DNA of 64,000 bases, from assembly GCA_020055645.1 (NCBI GenBank), contig CM034546.1:80352001-80416000 (forward strand), given 5' to 3'. The stretch comes from Tomocerus qinae (Eukaryota > Arthropoda > Collembola > Entomobryomorpha > Tomoceridae). Each line of letters starts with the position of its first letter. The first letter of the stretch is position 1. The notes beneath the pieces are model-generated. The model did no database searches, was not told the origin of the DNA, and saw only the letters and a program-made list of their open reading frames with translations. Both the position numbers and the translations under genes were made by a program. Of the stretch, positions 1-11,202 are shown piece after piece.

Positions 1-899
1 TCTGGAACAAAACTAGTTCCCGAAGCTGTATCGAGTTCCATTACATGACTAAAACCGTTTATACATAATGAAATGTTGATTGTATTAGTCTGTTGTGATA
101 CCTGGTGGACAGTTTTTACGTTAGACGACGACGTAGATTTGTTCTTTTTAGGAGAACTGGAACCAGACCTGCAGTACTTCGAAAAGTGACCAGTTTTCGA
201 ACACTTGAAGCATACGACGGCCTTGTGTGGACAATCCGACTTGGAATGATCTTTTCCACAGTTTGGACATTTACAATTACTTGACTTCTTCTCCTTGCTG
301 GTGGTTTGTTGACGCCGAACAGTTTGACCAGGAGAAACTTTATTGACAGGCGGAGTGGGTGAACTGCCATTCCGAACAACTTGCGTACTGACTTCCGCTG
401 ACTCTTGACTGAGTGCAATTTGGACTGCTTTTTGAAGAGTGAGACTGTCATCTTCCAAAAAGAGTCGCTTTTGGGCTGCTTCCGAAGTGAGCCCGAACAC
501 AAACTGATCTCGAAGAGAGATATCGAGGCCACCGAACTTGCACGTAACTGCTAACTTACGTAGTTCGGCCAAAAACAACGTGACACTTTCCCCAGGCTGC
601 TGCTTTCGACAGTGGAACCGGAAACGTTCAGCGATAGCCTTAGGAGCTGGCTTAAAATGTTCCTGTAACTTTTTAATTAACACATCCAAATCTTGAGATT
701 CGGGTTTGTCCGGAAAAACAAGATCGTGGAGAATTGTGTATGTGGAGATGCCTATGGACGACAGGAAAATAGAACGTCATTTTTCCTTCTCCTTCGTGAC
801 GTCGACATCGTTGGCGATGAGATAATTCTGCAAAATACCCACCCACGATTCGAAATCGTCACTTGTTGAGTTAAACGAATTTAATTTCCCAACCGGCAT
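1..899 (-). mobile_element. Ty3/Gypsy-type retrotransposon Gag-protease region, partial and interrupted
   Basis: Read on the minus strand from an ATG at 897-899, a single frame runs to the window edge. It encodes a Gag-like region, then two CCHC zinc knuckles at about 172-269 (CPNCGKDHSKSDC and CFKCSKTGHFSKYC), then an aspartic-protease-like motif (ELDTASGTSF) at about 10-40. That order is typical of Ty3/Gypsy elements. The frame carries one TGA at 777-779, so this copy cannot make full-length Gag. Reverse transcriptase and integrase would lie outside the window to the left. The longest open frame in this stretch is a different, meaningless one. Element class is well supported; the clade is not determined. 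Confidence 0.85.
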
Positions 900-969
900 G
901 TTGAGTTAATCTGGCGACACAGTAAACTCAAGAAAAAATTTACAAAACAGTTTAGCAGGCTGCGCCAAA

Positions 970-1333
970 TGTTATGTATGCAACCCAAGTATGCTGTGGA
1001 ATGAGCAGAAAGGGTTTATACAAACTTTACAGTATTTATTTAATCACAATTAAATAAATATAACTTTACAGAAATTACAGGCAACCGACGTGGTTGAGCA
1101 TTCGGCCAAGTGTGTTGAATCCCGTACCAAAACTCAAGGACACTACACAAGACTAACACATTGACACAACTACATAAACGTATAAGTTGAGACTTGTAGA
1201 AACAACATATAGACAGACTCTATACATAACACGGGATAACCTTTTGCATATACAAGTTGTCACTATCGATATACGGGATATCCATTTGCATATACAAGAC
1301 GTGACCACCCTCATATACGAAATAATTTATACA
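970..1333 (-). repeat. Candidate 5' LTR of the Gypsy-type element
   Basis: This segment lies just upstream of the gag start in element orientation. On the minus strand it begins TGTATAAA and ends CATAACA, so it has TG...CA termini. The next bases, TTTGGCGCAGCC, look like the primer-binding region that follows many insect Gypsy LTRs. An AATAAA occurs inside it. The outer boundary is a guess because the partner LTR is outside the window. Inside the LTR a ~30-bp motif containing TTGCATATACAAG occurs twice (about 1230-1265 and 1275-1305). Confidence 0.6.
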
Positions 1334-1732
1334 AGTTATCCGTGATTTTATCATTCTATATGTATAGTTTCCTTTCATCGCATTTAATTTTTGAGAAGAT
1401 CTGAAGGATTTTCTTTCTGCATTTCTCTTACATCAACATGATTTTAAAAATCCTTGGAAGTAAACTACAATATTTTTACAAAGAAAATCCAGGCAATGAA
1501 ATCTGATTATTGCAATTTTCCTATACAATATGATATTTTCCTTACATTTAGTGTCAAAGCTGCATCAGCATTGGATGACAGCCAAAAAGGAAAAACAAAA
1601 TGAAATGCTGAATTTTAAATCATTTATTGTTAGAATATAGCACAAATAATTAATTACCGGAAAAGCCTTTGCACTACGCATTACTGCGTCATTCTTTTAT
1701 TGACTGTATTCAAAAGCATGGTTTAACTCTAA

Positions 1733-1872
1733 GGCCCATATTTTTAATGACTCGACTCTCACTCTCACGCACTTTTTACGCACTTTTTCGAGAGTGAAAG
1801 GTACCTCGATACATACCTTACACTCTCAAAGAGTGGAAATTAGAGTGGGAGTGTTTATTAAAAATATGGGCC
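1733..1872. mobile_element. 140-bp foldback MITE, family A copy 1 (TAA target duplication)
   Basis: The ends are inverted repeats GGCCCATATTTTTAAT / ATTAAAAATATGGGCC, and further inverted GAGAGTG/CACTCTC blocks lie inside. A direct TAA flanks both ends (1730-1732 and 1873-1875). The 3-bp TWA target and GGCC terminus would suit a PIF/Harbinger-derived MITE; that assignment is inference. A second copy of the same family lies at 18233-18361 in the opposite orientation. Confidence 0.75.
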
Positions 1873-1875
1873 TAA

Positions 1876-2934
1876 GTGAATGTATCATAAGAAATATTTG
1901 GTGGCAGCATTTATCGTTTGAAGTTTAATGATGGAGTTTGAAACAATGAAACTGACCACAGTGGATCAAACTAAAAGGTTGTACTCGGTAACGTAATGCA
2001 AAATTGTTTGGGGATTGTCGTTGATTATGCAAACAAATAATGTTTATAGCAATTCTATTCACATATTGTGCTGATTAGCGTAAAATATCTATATGCAATA
2101 ATTTAAAAATCCTAAATGTCAAGTAAAGGTTGGACGAGGGTTTTGATAAATGGTTAACGCAATTAACTGAAGGATAATGTAACTTTTATTTATGTTTCAA
2201 ACGACCGGAAAGGGATTATTGTGATTTACCGATTTTTTATTTAAAAGCTGTGTACACGTGTCAATCAATGCCAATGATTGCTGCCTGCTCTAATTGCCTA
2301 TAAACGGACAAAGTGACCCTGCATGATTAAAAGAGACTATTTTGTTCCTAACCTGATAAATAAACGGAAAATGGCTCAAATATTTTAAACATCATGGGTC
2401 AGTTTTAATTTCAATTTCTTTCAAAAATCTTATAGTAGGTACCAATTTGGGCTTCAAATTCTAAAAAAGCAACAAAATTTTTATGAACTTTGCATTGGGG
2501 TTACGGTAGAAAAGTTAAAACATGTAATCGTGATTGCAATCAATAGGATTGTAAAATAGAAATATGGCCAGTTGTGTTAATATTTTGGGTGACTGTTTAA
2601 GGGTTTAATGTAGCTTTAAACGTCCATTCATATCCACATTCAACGTTTTATGTCAGAACACTTTATAAATACTGATAAGCGAAAAGGTATTATAAACTCA
2701 GTAACGTATTACAATGTTCACTATAATGCAAATCCATCATACGTAGTCGAACATTTTCAACAGCCGCTTAACGTATTGCCGTAAATACAACAATGTCTGT
2801 GCAAATACAAGAATAAGCCACCTAAAAACACAACCAAATAAGTAAATATAGTATGAATATTGACTGTCTATATCATAATGGTCGATATAGTTTGCTTTAA
2901 CTATAACATAATATTATATTTATTATAAAAGTGT
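1876..2934. other. Intergenic, no gene seen
   Basis: About 1 kb of AT-rich sequence between two foldback elements. All frames are broken by frequent stops. I see no RNA gene and no repeat matching elsewhere in the window. Confidence 0.5.
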
Positions 2935-2939
2935 AATGA

Positions 2940-3823
2940 CAGTCAGGGAGTTAGCTCTTTCCCTGGCTCTTTTATAGCCAGATGAGCTAGTTCTAGCTCC
3001 TTAAGCGCTAATATTGGCTCTGTTTTTTGAAACCCACGAAGGAAACTAAAACTACTTTTCCGTCCGAAACTGGACGGTTGGTAGTGAAGCTACCCGACAT
3101 TTGACAAAATTAGCAAAGAAAGCATGCATCTATCTACCCACAGTGTTAACCTAATGAGAAAGAGGATTGTTATAATTCTTCATTCTTTCCGATTTTTGAT
3201 ATACCACCTCCTTTACTCAGGCCACACCCCCCCCCCCCCAATAGTGGAAAAGCAAGGTTGAAACTACTCCGAAACTACTCGACCGATTCGAATCATTATT
3301 ATTGATGTAGTGAGAAAATTGTAACTTGAGTCACATAGTACTGGGCCTCTAGTTTTATATAATTATTTTAAATTGCGTTAAGAAAATATTCGTCATATTG
3401 CATAGTTTTCTGCATTTTGTACTACACCATACTGTCGGCTGGGTACACGATACAGCTTTCGTGTCCGGCCCAATCTCCTTTGTTTAATTTTTCTGAGATG
3501 TGATCTGAAAGAGTTGGTTGTAGAATGCATTCTATTATAGGAACCAAAAAGTCCATCGGTGAAAAGATAGATTTTGACACGCTCTTTCCAATGGTGATGG
3601 TTAGAATGAAATCGGTCGTTGGCTTTTTTGGCTCTGGAGGTTTTGGTGAAATAATTTGATAGAAGAGCTACTTTCAGCGCCTTAGGAGCTACAATTTTGT
3701 GTAAAAAGAGCCAGTTCTGGCTCCAGAAGCCCATATTAGCGCCATAAGAGCTAGATCCAGCTCCTTTTTTAGGAGCTAAATCTGGCTACAAAAGAGCCAG
3801 GGAAAGAGCTAACTCCCTGACTG
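2940..3823. mobile_element. 884-bp foldback DNA transposon, non-autonomous
   Basis: The ends are long, imperfect inverted repeats (~80 bp) starting CAGTCAGGGAGTTAGCTC and ending with its complement. AATGA flanks both sides (2935-2939 and 3824-3828), which fits a 5-bp target duplication. The arms are rich in AGCTC/GAGCT and GGCTC/GAGCC words. The interior holds a C15-type homopolymer near 3227-3239. A 113-codon open frame inside (3393-3734, minus) spans one arm and has no transposase features. The superfamily is uncertain. Confidence 0.75.
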
Positions 3824-4075
3824 AATGAGTCATTTGACTTGAGTACACGAACGAATCGAATCGTTGAAAAAACTTTTCTTTTTCCTTTACAATCTATATC
3901 TATTTATAATTGTAATCTTTCGCTAATATTTTTCATCCACTATCTTTATGCTATGTTTTCGTTTCCACAAATGACAAATCGGCGGTAAAAGTTGTTCGCA
4001 TAAATACTTCACAGAATAAGTTATCATTCTTTTGCAGCTTTGTGAAACTTGGAAATTTTAAAAAACATATTGAAA

Positions 4076-6225
4076 ATGGCGGAAAACAACGACATGTCAA
4101 ACTATTTTGATAAAACGATGAACATAAACGGGCAAAGAGCCTACACAAAATCGGTAACAAATTATTTAATTATGTGTGTATAAAACCAACTGAAAAATAT
4201 ATTTAAAATTAAACGGTTGGATTTCTTCACAAATTGTTTAATCTAACAGGATGCTGAAAAAAATGAAGGGCCCTTACGGACAGGTATAAAATAAATAAAC
4301 AATTACGGCAGATTTTATCAATTGCAATTGGTAACTGTTCCTTTATTTCAGTTATTGAAGAAACTAAAAAGACGATTACGATAGTTGGAAACGATCATGA
4401 AGATATTTTATCCAAAACTATAAAAAATTCAATATCACTTTTTGAAGGGCTTAGTGAAAATGATGGTGGTGAGTGAAAACAATAACACTCTTTGAATACA
4501 CAATATTAATCTTATATTATAACCGCTGTCTGAGATTAAAGCAATAAATTTACCAACCTGTCTATCTATGTATGTCTGGTAGGGGGAGCCTAAATGCGCA
4601 AGCGCTTAGGCGATGTAAATTACATAAAACAATGAACGCTGGGGTAAAAATATTTCGAAATTAAGTCTAATAGTGACGCTCAAATCTCTTGAAATTCAAC
4701 AGGAGTCCTAATAGAACATTTTAAAATTATTTATTTTCCATTTTTATTTTATGATGTAATAATGACGCTTTAATTTTGGTTTCACCTTTTTGCTTTCGAT
4801 TAATTCTATATTTTATTCAGTTGTCAATTTGCTACGCTGTGATTTTAACTGCATTTATACATATAATTATTACCATTAGTATGGAACAAAAACATTATTT
4901 ATAATTTAGCATCGTCATTTTGAGTACATAACTCTCCAATACAGGAAGTTGTCTAAGCATTTGTTAATTTGTAATAATTTCTCTCAGGAAATGAAGGTAG
5001 CAGCAGAAGAAATGTGAAAACTGTGGACTATGGACAACCAGGTTTTGTTTCTCTGGAAGGAAATGGAAAGAGACACTTTTCTGCAGATCAACCGGCACCC
5101 GCTGGTATATTTCTTTATTTTATTGTAAAGATAAAAAGCTCATTGCAACAAAAAAGTTTAACGATTGGAGAAAATCAATTTTGTAAAAATAGTTTACTTA
5201 GTACAATTTGTTTTTAAGGGTGGAATACAGGTATGGAAGAGTTGGGGAAAGGCGATGACTCTGATGTGCAATATGAGTCAGAAGATGAGAGCGATTATAA
5301 ATCGCCTGCTTTAAGACAAAGACAGCGTTCGCCAAGCCTCTCCTACTCATCGAGTTACAGTCAGAACGGTGGTTTGATGCCAACAAGACCAGGAGGGAGC
5401 TCAAGTCACGCAAATGCAATTACTACTGCTGTCAATAGAAATCAGCCAAAATCTGTAACAATAGAGCACTTGGCAAAGTTAGGGGAATTTTTCACGCTCG
5501 ATCGTAGTTCTGACGAGTTTAAACTTGTTAAAGAATATGCTAAAAACAGTAATGGTTTGGGCCCGCATGGCTCCTTCAAAATCCACAATATTTATCAACA
5601 GAGGATTAAGAAAAAAGAGGTAGGAAAACCTTTATTCGGAAGTCACTCCTCCAAACCATCTCACCATCAGTCTGGAGAATACAAAATGCTCCTTTGGTGT
5701 AAAACCACTCCAGAAATTATCCGAAAGCTCTCCGAAGATAGCAATTCTTGCATGGCTTTTTACGACCGAATGGCACGTGCATATCCAATGCGAGTGACTA
5801 AAATGGGGGATACTCGCATGATTATATTGCTTTGTGTGGTTAGTGACCGAATAAGACTGCTTCATGTATTATTTTTCCAAAACATTCGCAAAATTTTTAC
5901 TTTGTACAATAAATTTAACAACTTTATTTTTAAATAGGTAAATTTGGGTAACGTGTACAAGTCAAAGCATGGCTATGAGCACTGGAAAATGAATTCGCCA
6001 TTACAAGGATTCGACACAGTGAAAGGAGGAGGACTCTGTTCGCCCGATTGGCATAATAATCGATTACTGTACAAGAAAGTTATTGTACCTTGCGGGGAGA
6101 CACAGAAGAACACCAGATTCCCAAAGTACGAAATTGAATTCAACGAATATATGGTTTACAAGGCTAAGAGGATCGAACCCTTATTTGCTGTCGACATTGA
6201 AATTTCAAGCAACAGAAGCTCATAG
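4076..6225 (+). CDS. PARP-fold protein with degenerate catalytic pocket (likely pseudoenzyme)
   Basis: Six exons join in phase (4076-4153, 4250-4283, 4352-4468, 4988-5104, 5231-5838, 5938-6225) to give 413 residues. Residues 1 to about 195 are Ser/Asp/Glu-rich and probably disordered. The C-terminal half aligns with the end of the PARP regulatory domain and the ADP-ribosyltransferase (ART) fold: FKIHNIYQQR, MLLW, LLCVVNLGNVYK and FNEYMVY. In active PARPs a His follows MLLW (the WHG motif); here residue 272 is Cys (LLWCKTT). The stretch from there to LGN is ~13 residues shorter than in the PARP at 11.2-12.2 kb, which removes most of the donor loop. The Glu of NEYMVY (about 388) is kept. Exons join cleanly without stops, so this looks like a maintained pseudoenzyme rather than a dead gene. 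An AATAAA lies at 6430-6435. Confidence 0.78.
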
Positions 6226-6435
6226 CATAACAATAACTGTTTTTGGAGCCCATATTACTATGCTTAAGGAGTATGCTTTCGGAATTGAAATCTTGTTCTA
6301 TTATCTTTGAAAATACTTAATTTTTAAAATTAGTAAAAATCAGAAGTCATATTAATTGTTAACAGTGACGTCATTTTGCATAATGACTTTTATATTATAA
6401 TGTATACATCCGACGCAGAAGTTCTCGAAAATAAA

Positions 6436-7642
6436 ATTTTTATTTGTTGTCCAAAATTTACATGGAAGCAATGGAGCAACATAATTTATACTAGAAGTAA
6501 TTACTTAGTTTTTAACAGTTACAGTTTAACAACAAATTAATTAAATTCCTCCGAAATTTGTTGATTTAGACTTTCATAATCAACGTAATTTCCAATAACT
6601 GTAGAAACCGAAAAATTCTCATAGCTCTGATTCGTTATTTTCTACAGTGATAAGATTTGCTATTTGTTGTTAGGAATACTAATCGATGATCAAGCAAATC
6701 ATGAGCAAACACTCATCCTAGCTTAGAACTTAGAACGATGCAGACCCAGAGCTCAGCATTAATTATTACATTGACCAATGATATCTCACTTATACTCAAA
6801 AGCTTTATACTTGGCAGCTTTACATTATCTATAACAAACATACCTTTGTGATTACTATACTAGCTAATCCTGCAACCAAAAAGTAAAATGTTTGACAGTT
6901 CGTTTACTGTGATGTGACTCAGACTCAGTCATTTCACATTGCATTAATGTATTAAGTATCTATATTATTATATAGACTTAAGTAATTTGGCATGTATACT
7001 TTGCTGATTCAATAAACCAGCGTTAACAACACGGTTTACTAAAATCATTTTTTCCCATTTTTATAAGTGTGTAACCTATAGTCAGAATCAGCTGCAATTG
7101 AAGTTTAATATAATAAAATAACTATGCTCATAAACATTGGAAAATTCACGATAAAGAGTGAGTTGCCCACTATGCCCACAAGCCAACATAGTACCATCTA
7201 TCTATAAGGCCATGACGTTAAAATGATAACGAATACATTACTAATGTGTTAAAAGTTCAATTCAATTCTATATTTCGAGTTAATTTTCTATAATCTACTA
7301 TTCTTAATGGACCAACAGACTAATGGTGTGACTCATCGTCAAAGATACCACAAAAATCAGGAACACACAGATATTTTTGGAGCAAAGGAGCAAAGGAATG
7401 ATGCAGTAAAGCCATTAACGGTAAAACTTTATCAAACAATATGTACAATACCTTACTACTATTGTGTTAAACTATTCTAATCATTTCATAGACCTTTTCA
7501 ATCTTTTGTTCGTAAATAGCTACAGATCACAAGACTTTTGTCTATAGATATTGTATAAATATATCAGTGTATTATATAGTGTAGGTACCTAAGTAGTTAC
7601 AGGGTAGTTGCTTATCATACAAGTTTAGTACAATTATGTACA
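6436..7642. other. Intergenic, no gene seen
   Basis: AT-rich spacer between the PARP-like gene and the duplicated repeat upstream of PARG. I found no coding frame of note and no repeat shared with other parts of the window. Confidence 0.5.
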
Positions 7643-8142
7643 ACTAGTTGAATCCCAGCACACAAAGTGTGCTAGGATTTGTTGAAATCAGTAAATTTCT
7701 AGCGACTGCGCATTGGCCCGAATTTCATAGACCGTTGATTGGACTCAGTACTGATAGTCTAGTCCTTGCTCATTAATTACAAAATATTACGGACATATAT
7801 ACAAACATTTATTCAAGAATAATGAAAGAATCCCATACGCATGCCCCACATTATGTTTATGTAGAGTAAAGACTAGCTGAATCCTAGCACACAAAGTGTG
7901 CTAGAAAATGTTGAAATCAGTAAATTTCTAGCGAATGCGCATTGGCCCGAAATTCATAGACCGTTGATTGGACTCTACTGATAGTCTAAGTCTAGTCCTT
8001 GCTCATTAATTGCAAAATATTACCCTTACTCATTAATAACAAAATATTACGGACAAATATACAAACCTTAATACATTAATACAGAATACCATGCGCATGT
8101 CCCACTTTATGTTTAAAAGATTATGTTTATGTAGAGTAAAGA
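7643..8142. repeat. Tandem duplication of a ~230-270-bp dispersed repeat
   Basis: Two adjacent direct copies (7643-7871 and 7872-8142) share the words AGCACACAAAGTGTGCTAG, AATCAGTAAATTTCTAGCGA, GCGCATTGGCCCGAA, CATAGACCGTTGATTGGACT, and the ending ATGTTTATGTAGAGTAAAGA. Copy 2 has a short internal duplication around TTACCCTTACTCATTAAT. AGCACAC.AAAG.TGTGCT forms a small palindrome near the start of each copy. A more diverged relative lies at 50692-50845. Copy 2 ends 43 bp before the PARG start codon, so it may supply PARG promoter or 5' UTR sequence. Confidence 0.75.
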
Positions 8143-8184
8143 TTTGTTAGCAATTAATAATATCTTATTAATAATACTTTTTAA

Positions 8185-10464
8185 ATGCAGAGCAACGGAC
8201 AAAGTTCATCATCTTCAACATCGGAAAATTTGCCTGCTCTAAGAGGTTAGTTTTTGACAACTGTCCACAACGTCAACAGTTGTAATAATCACCACCACAG
8301 TTCACATTAATTTTTACATGATATTATGTAAAAGGTACTTCAGTAACTGAGCTTGATCAAGACGAGATGCAATCAAAATCACAGCATGGTTTTCCTTCGG
8401 AACTAAGCAAACTTTGTGGAACGGTTAAAAATGTGTATGCATTATTCCACTGGAACGATCAGAGAGGCGGAAACGGAACATCACATTCATATGACTTCTG
8501 GAAATGGTATGATTCTGATTATGTGAAGCTGCCTTTGAGCAGGGAATACAAGAAAACAAGGACACAGCATGGAAAATCGGAACTGGTGCCAAAATGGGGA
8601 ATCATTGAAGAAGAATTAACTAAATTCAAAAGTGTCTTAGAACAACCTGGTAAGTAGCCCATCCATAGCATAAACCAATACACATGTTGACAATCCTGTT
8701 ATAATGGAAGATGATAAGCTAAATGTTTTGCATTATATTGTTTCATTTCTGTTATAAAATTAAGACTAACTGAACTACTTTTAAAATACCTTATACAATA
8801 GGTTTATTTAAAAAAATTCTTTTATTGAATTTTCAAGGCGTTCCTCAAAAAATTGGAGATTATTTGAAAACCACGATCAGCAAATACAATAGTGCAGAAA
8901 CAAGACACCGAAATTTTGATAATTTGAACCACCATGAGTTACGACAACGTCTCATTACAACGTTGCCTACCATTATCGAACATGCTTGTGCATTGAAAGA
9001 CCGTCTTGCAAAACCAATCCCAATTTTGTCATCAGGCGTCCGGAGAACAATATATATGACACAAGCATTAGCTTGCAGTATTCTAGCTAACGGCTTTCTT
9101 TGCACCTTTCCGAAAGATAGTGGCAAGTTGCCAGGCATAAACTTCTACAGGTAAAATCCACATACATGGATAAATGTAAATAATTGAAAGCGAAAATATT
9201 TTTAAAAAAAACAATTGATATCAAATTAAAATTATTTATCCCATAGTTTATTTGATGGGGAAACAGATGGAAAATCGAATGTGAAAGTAGAAAAGCTAAA
9301 GTGCATTCTCAACTATTTTCAAAGAATGAAAAATCTTAAAAATGATGGGAAAATGATTTCTTTCGAAAAACGATGTTTGCATCGAACTGTGTACTGGAAA
9401 GAATCAAGTGAACAGCTATCAACTGTGAAAGTACATATGCAGGGAAAGATAGAGAAGGCTGATAATATGCTGCAGGTTGATTTTGCAAACAAATATGTCG
9501 GTAAGGAAAATAAGGAAAGCAGAAAAAATAAGCAGATTAATATTTCTTAAACATGGTTTACAAATTATATTATAATGGTACTTATTATAGGAGGAGGAAT
9601 TCTTGGTGATGGGATGGTCATGGAGGAAATACGCTTTTCAATCTGCCCTGAGCTAATTGTATCAAGACTTTTTACAGAGGTCCTCAAGGACGATGAAGTA
9701 TTGGTTATAAATGGATGTGAACAATTTAGTAGATACTCAGGCTACGGTTCCAGCTTCAAATTTGAAGGCAATTATGATGATATTACGAGAACTGACTCCT
9801 ATGGAAGACGCAAGGTAGAAATTGTTGCAATGGATGCATACCATTTCAAACAGTAAGATTGTCCATTCGTAAAACGTATATAAGCACACTGCTCTGTCTA
9901 TATACTAATATAAGACTTACTACTAAACTATCCTTTGAAATCTTGTTCTTTAGAAGTACTTTTGCATTATTCTGATTGTTTTTTAATAAATAATTTTGAA
10001 TTTAATGTAGTCATGAAAAAGAGAAGCAATTTGAGCAAAACATGGTGGACCGTGAGTTGAAAAAATGTTATTGCGCATTCAATCCCAAAACAAATCCCGG
10101 AAAACATGCTACTCCTATTGCAACTGGAAACTGGGGTTGTGGGGCCTTTAATGGCAACCTTCAGCTCAAATTCTTAATTCAATGGCTCGCCGCCTCTGAG
10201 GCCAAGCAAAGAGAATTGAACTTTTACACGTTCAAAAGCCAAGAGCAGTGCGAATCAATAATGCGAATGGTCAAATTATTGAAGACTAACAATGTAACAG
10301 TGGGAAAGCTTTACAAGGCAATTACAAAGTACGATGAAAAAATCAAATCATCCTATGGTCCTATAAGAGAAGATCTATTTCAGTTTGTCAAAGATTACTG
10401 CTCTAAGAAAGGTTTACTAAAGACAATTGAGTCTGGCTGGAATGCTATCACCCGTAAACATTAA
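8185..10464 (+). CDS. Parg: Poly(ADP-ribose) glycohydrolase (PARG)
   Basis: Six exons (8185-8245, 8335-8649, 8838-9150, 9247-9500, 9591-9852, 10011-10464) join in phase to 552 residues. PARG cleaves the ribose-ribose bonds of poly(ADP-ribose). The PARG signature assembles across an intron: LQVDFANKYVG joined to GGILGDGMVMEEIRF. The catalytic Glu pair is present, though the usual QEE reads MEE. The flanking block PELIVSRLFTEVL, the substrate-contact region CEQFSRYSGY and ATGNWGCGAFNG are all conserved. The N-terminal ~20 residues are Ser-rich; there is no long regulatory region like that of mammalian PARG. It sits between two PARP-family genes. A possible alternative 3' exon with splice-like borders (10554-10590) follows the stop; I did not include it. 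Confidence 0.95.
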
Positions 10465-11202
10465 ATGCTGCAAAAATTATATGCTATTGCCCTAATTATC
10501 CTCGCAATTAGCTAATTTCGCTTGTACTGTAACATTAATTTGATTTTCTTCAGGAGCGTCTTTGCAGCAATTGAAAATTGGCAATGTTGGTAAATCCACA
10601 TCAAAATTATAACTTATTGGTTATAAAATACACAAAACTATTACTATACCTAGTTATACTCATTCTTAGAAGGTATAATATATATTACTATAATAAATGT
10701 TAATCATTTTGTGAAATAAATAAATTCAATAAAAAGGTAAATATACTCCAAAGGCCTTAAGAATTTACGTCATCATGCCCAAATGCCCATTTCTTATGTA
10801 TTATATATATTTCCACATAATGAAGATCGGTAATATTATCGTTTTAAAACTTCATTTTCAGCTTGATTTTAACCGCATTATTAGGTCGTGCGACTGGTAA
10901 AACAGTTCAAGGCGTGAAAGTATCGTTATTAAGAATAGGCCACTCAATTAGGATAATGACCCAAGTTTTAAGATATGATAATGTTACAATATATTACATT
11001 GTTGATATAATAGTAGTTCTCTTGTGTATGCATTTTGCTAAAACGCATTTATTCGTCTAGATTCTTTTATAAATGAGGATAAGATGAGGATGACAGGGAT
11101 TTTAAAAATTGAGAATTGTCAAAATAATGAAGTTTGAGAATAAGAAACCAGTTTATCCATTAATCCACCCTTAGTAAGTAGTTTATTTTTATTCTGTTCA
11201 TG
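10465..11202. other. Convergent intergenic region between PARG and PARP
   Basis: About 740 bp between two converging genes. AATAAA motifs near 10715-10735 would serve PARG. TTTATT at 11182-11187 gives an AATAAA 16 bp beyond the stop of the minus-strand PARP gene. The 65-codon open frame at 10863-11060 has no recognisable features. Confidence 0.5.

Noticed and set aside
116..532. 138-codon open frame on the minus strand
   Set aside because: It is an out-of-frame shadow of the gag frame; the adjacent frame carries the zinc knuckles and protease motif.
3393..3734. 113-codon minus-strand open frame
   Set aside because: It lies inside the 884-bp foldback element, spans one arm and has no protein-like features.
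4555..4620. CTATCTATGTATGTCTGGTAG-like repeat shared with 51121-51175
   Set aside because: The similarity is mostly a TATG/TCTA microsatellite followed by GGTAGGG; too short to call a repeat family from two instances.
10554..10590. Possible alternative 3' exon of PARG
   Set aside because: It has acceptor- and donor-like borders and could be reached from an internal GT in the last PARG exon, but the unspliced C-terminus already ends naturally; no evidence beyond consensus.
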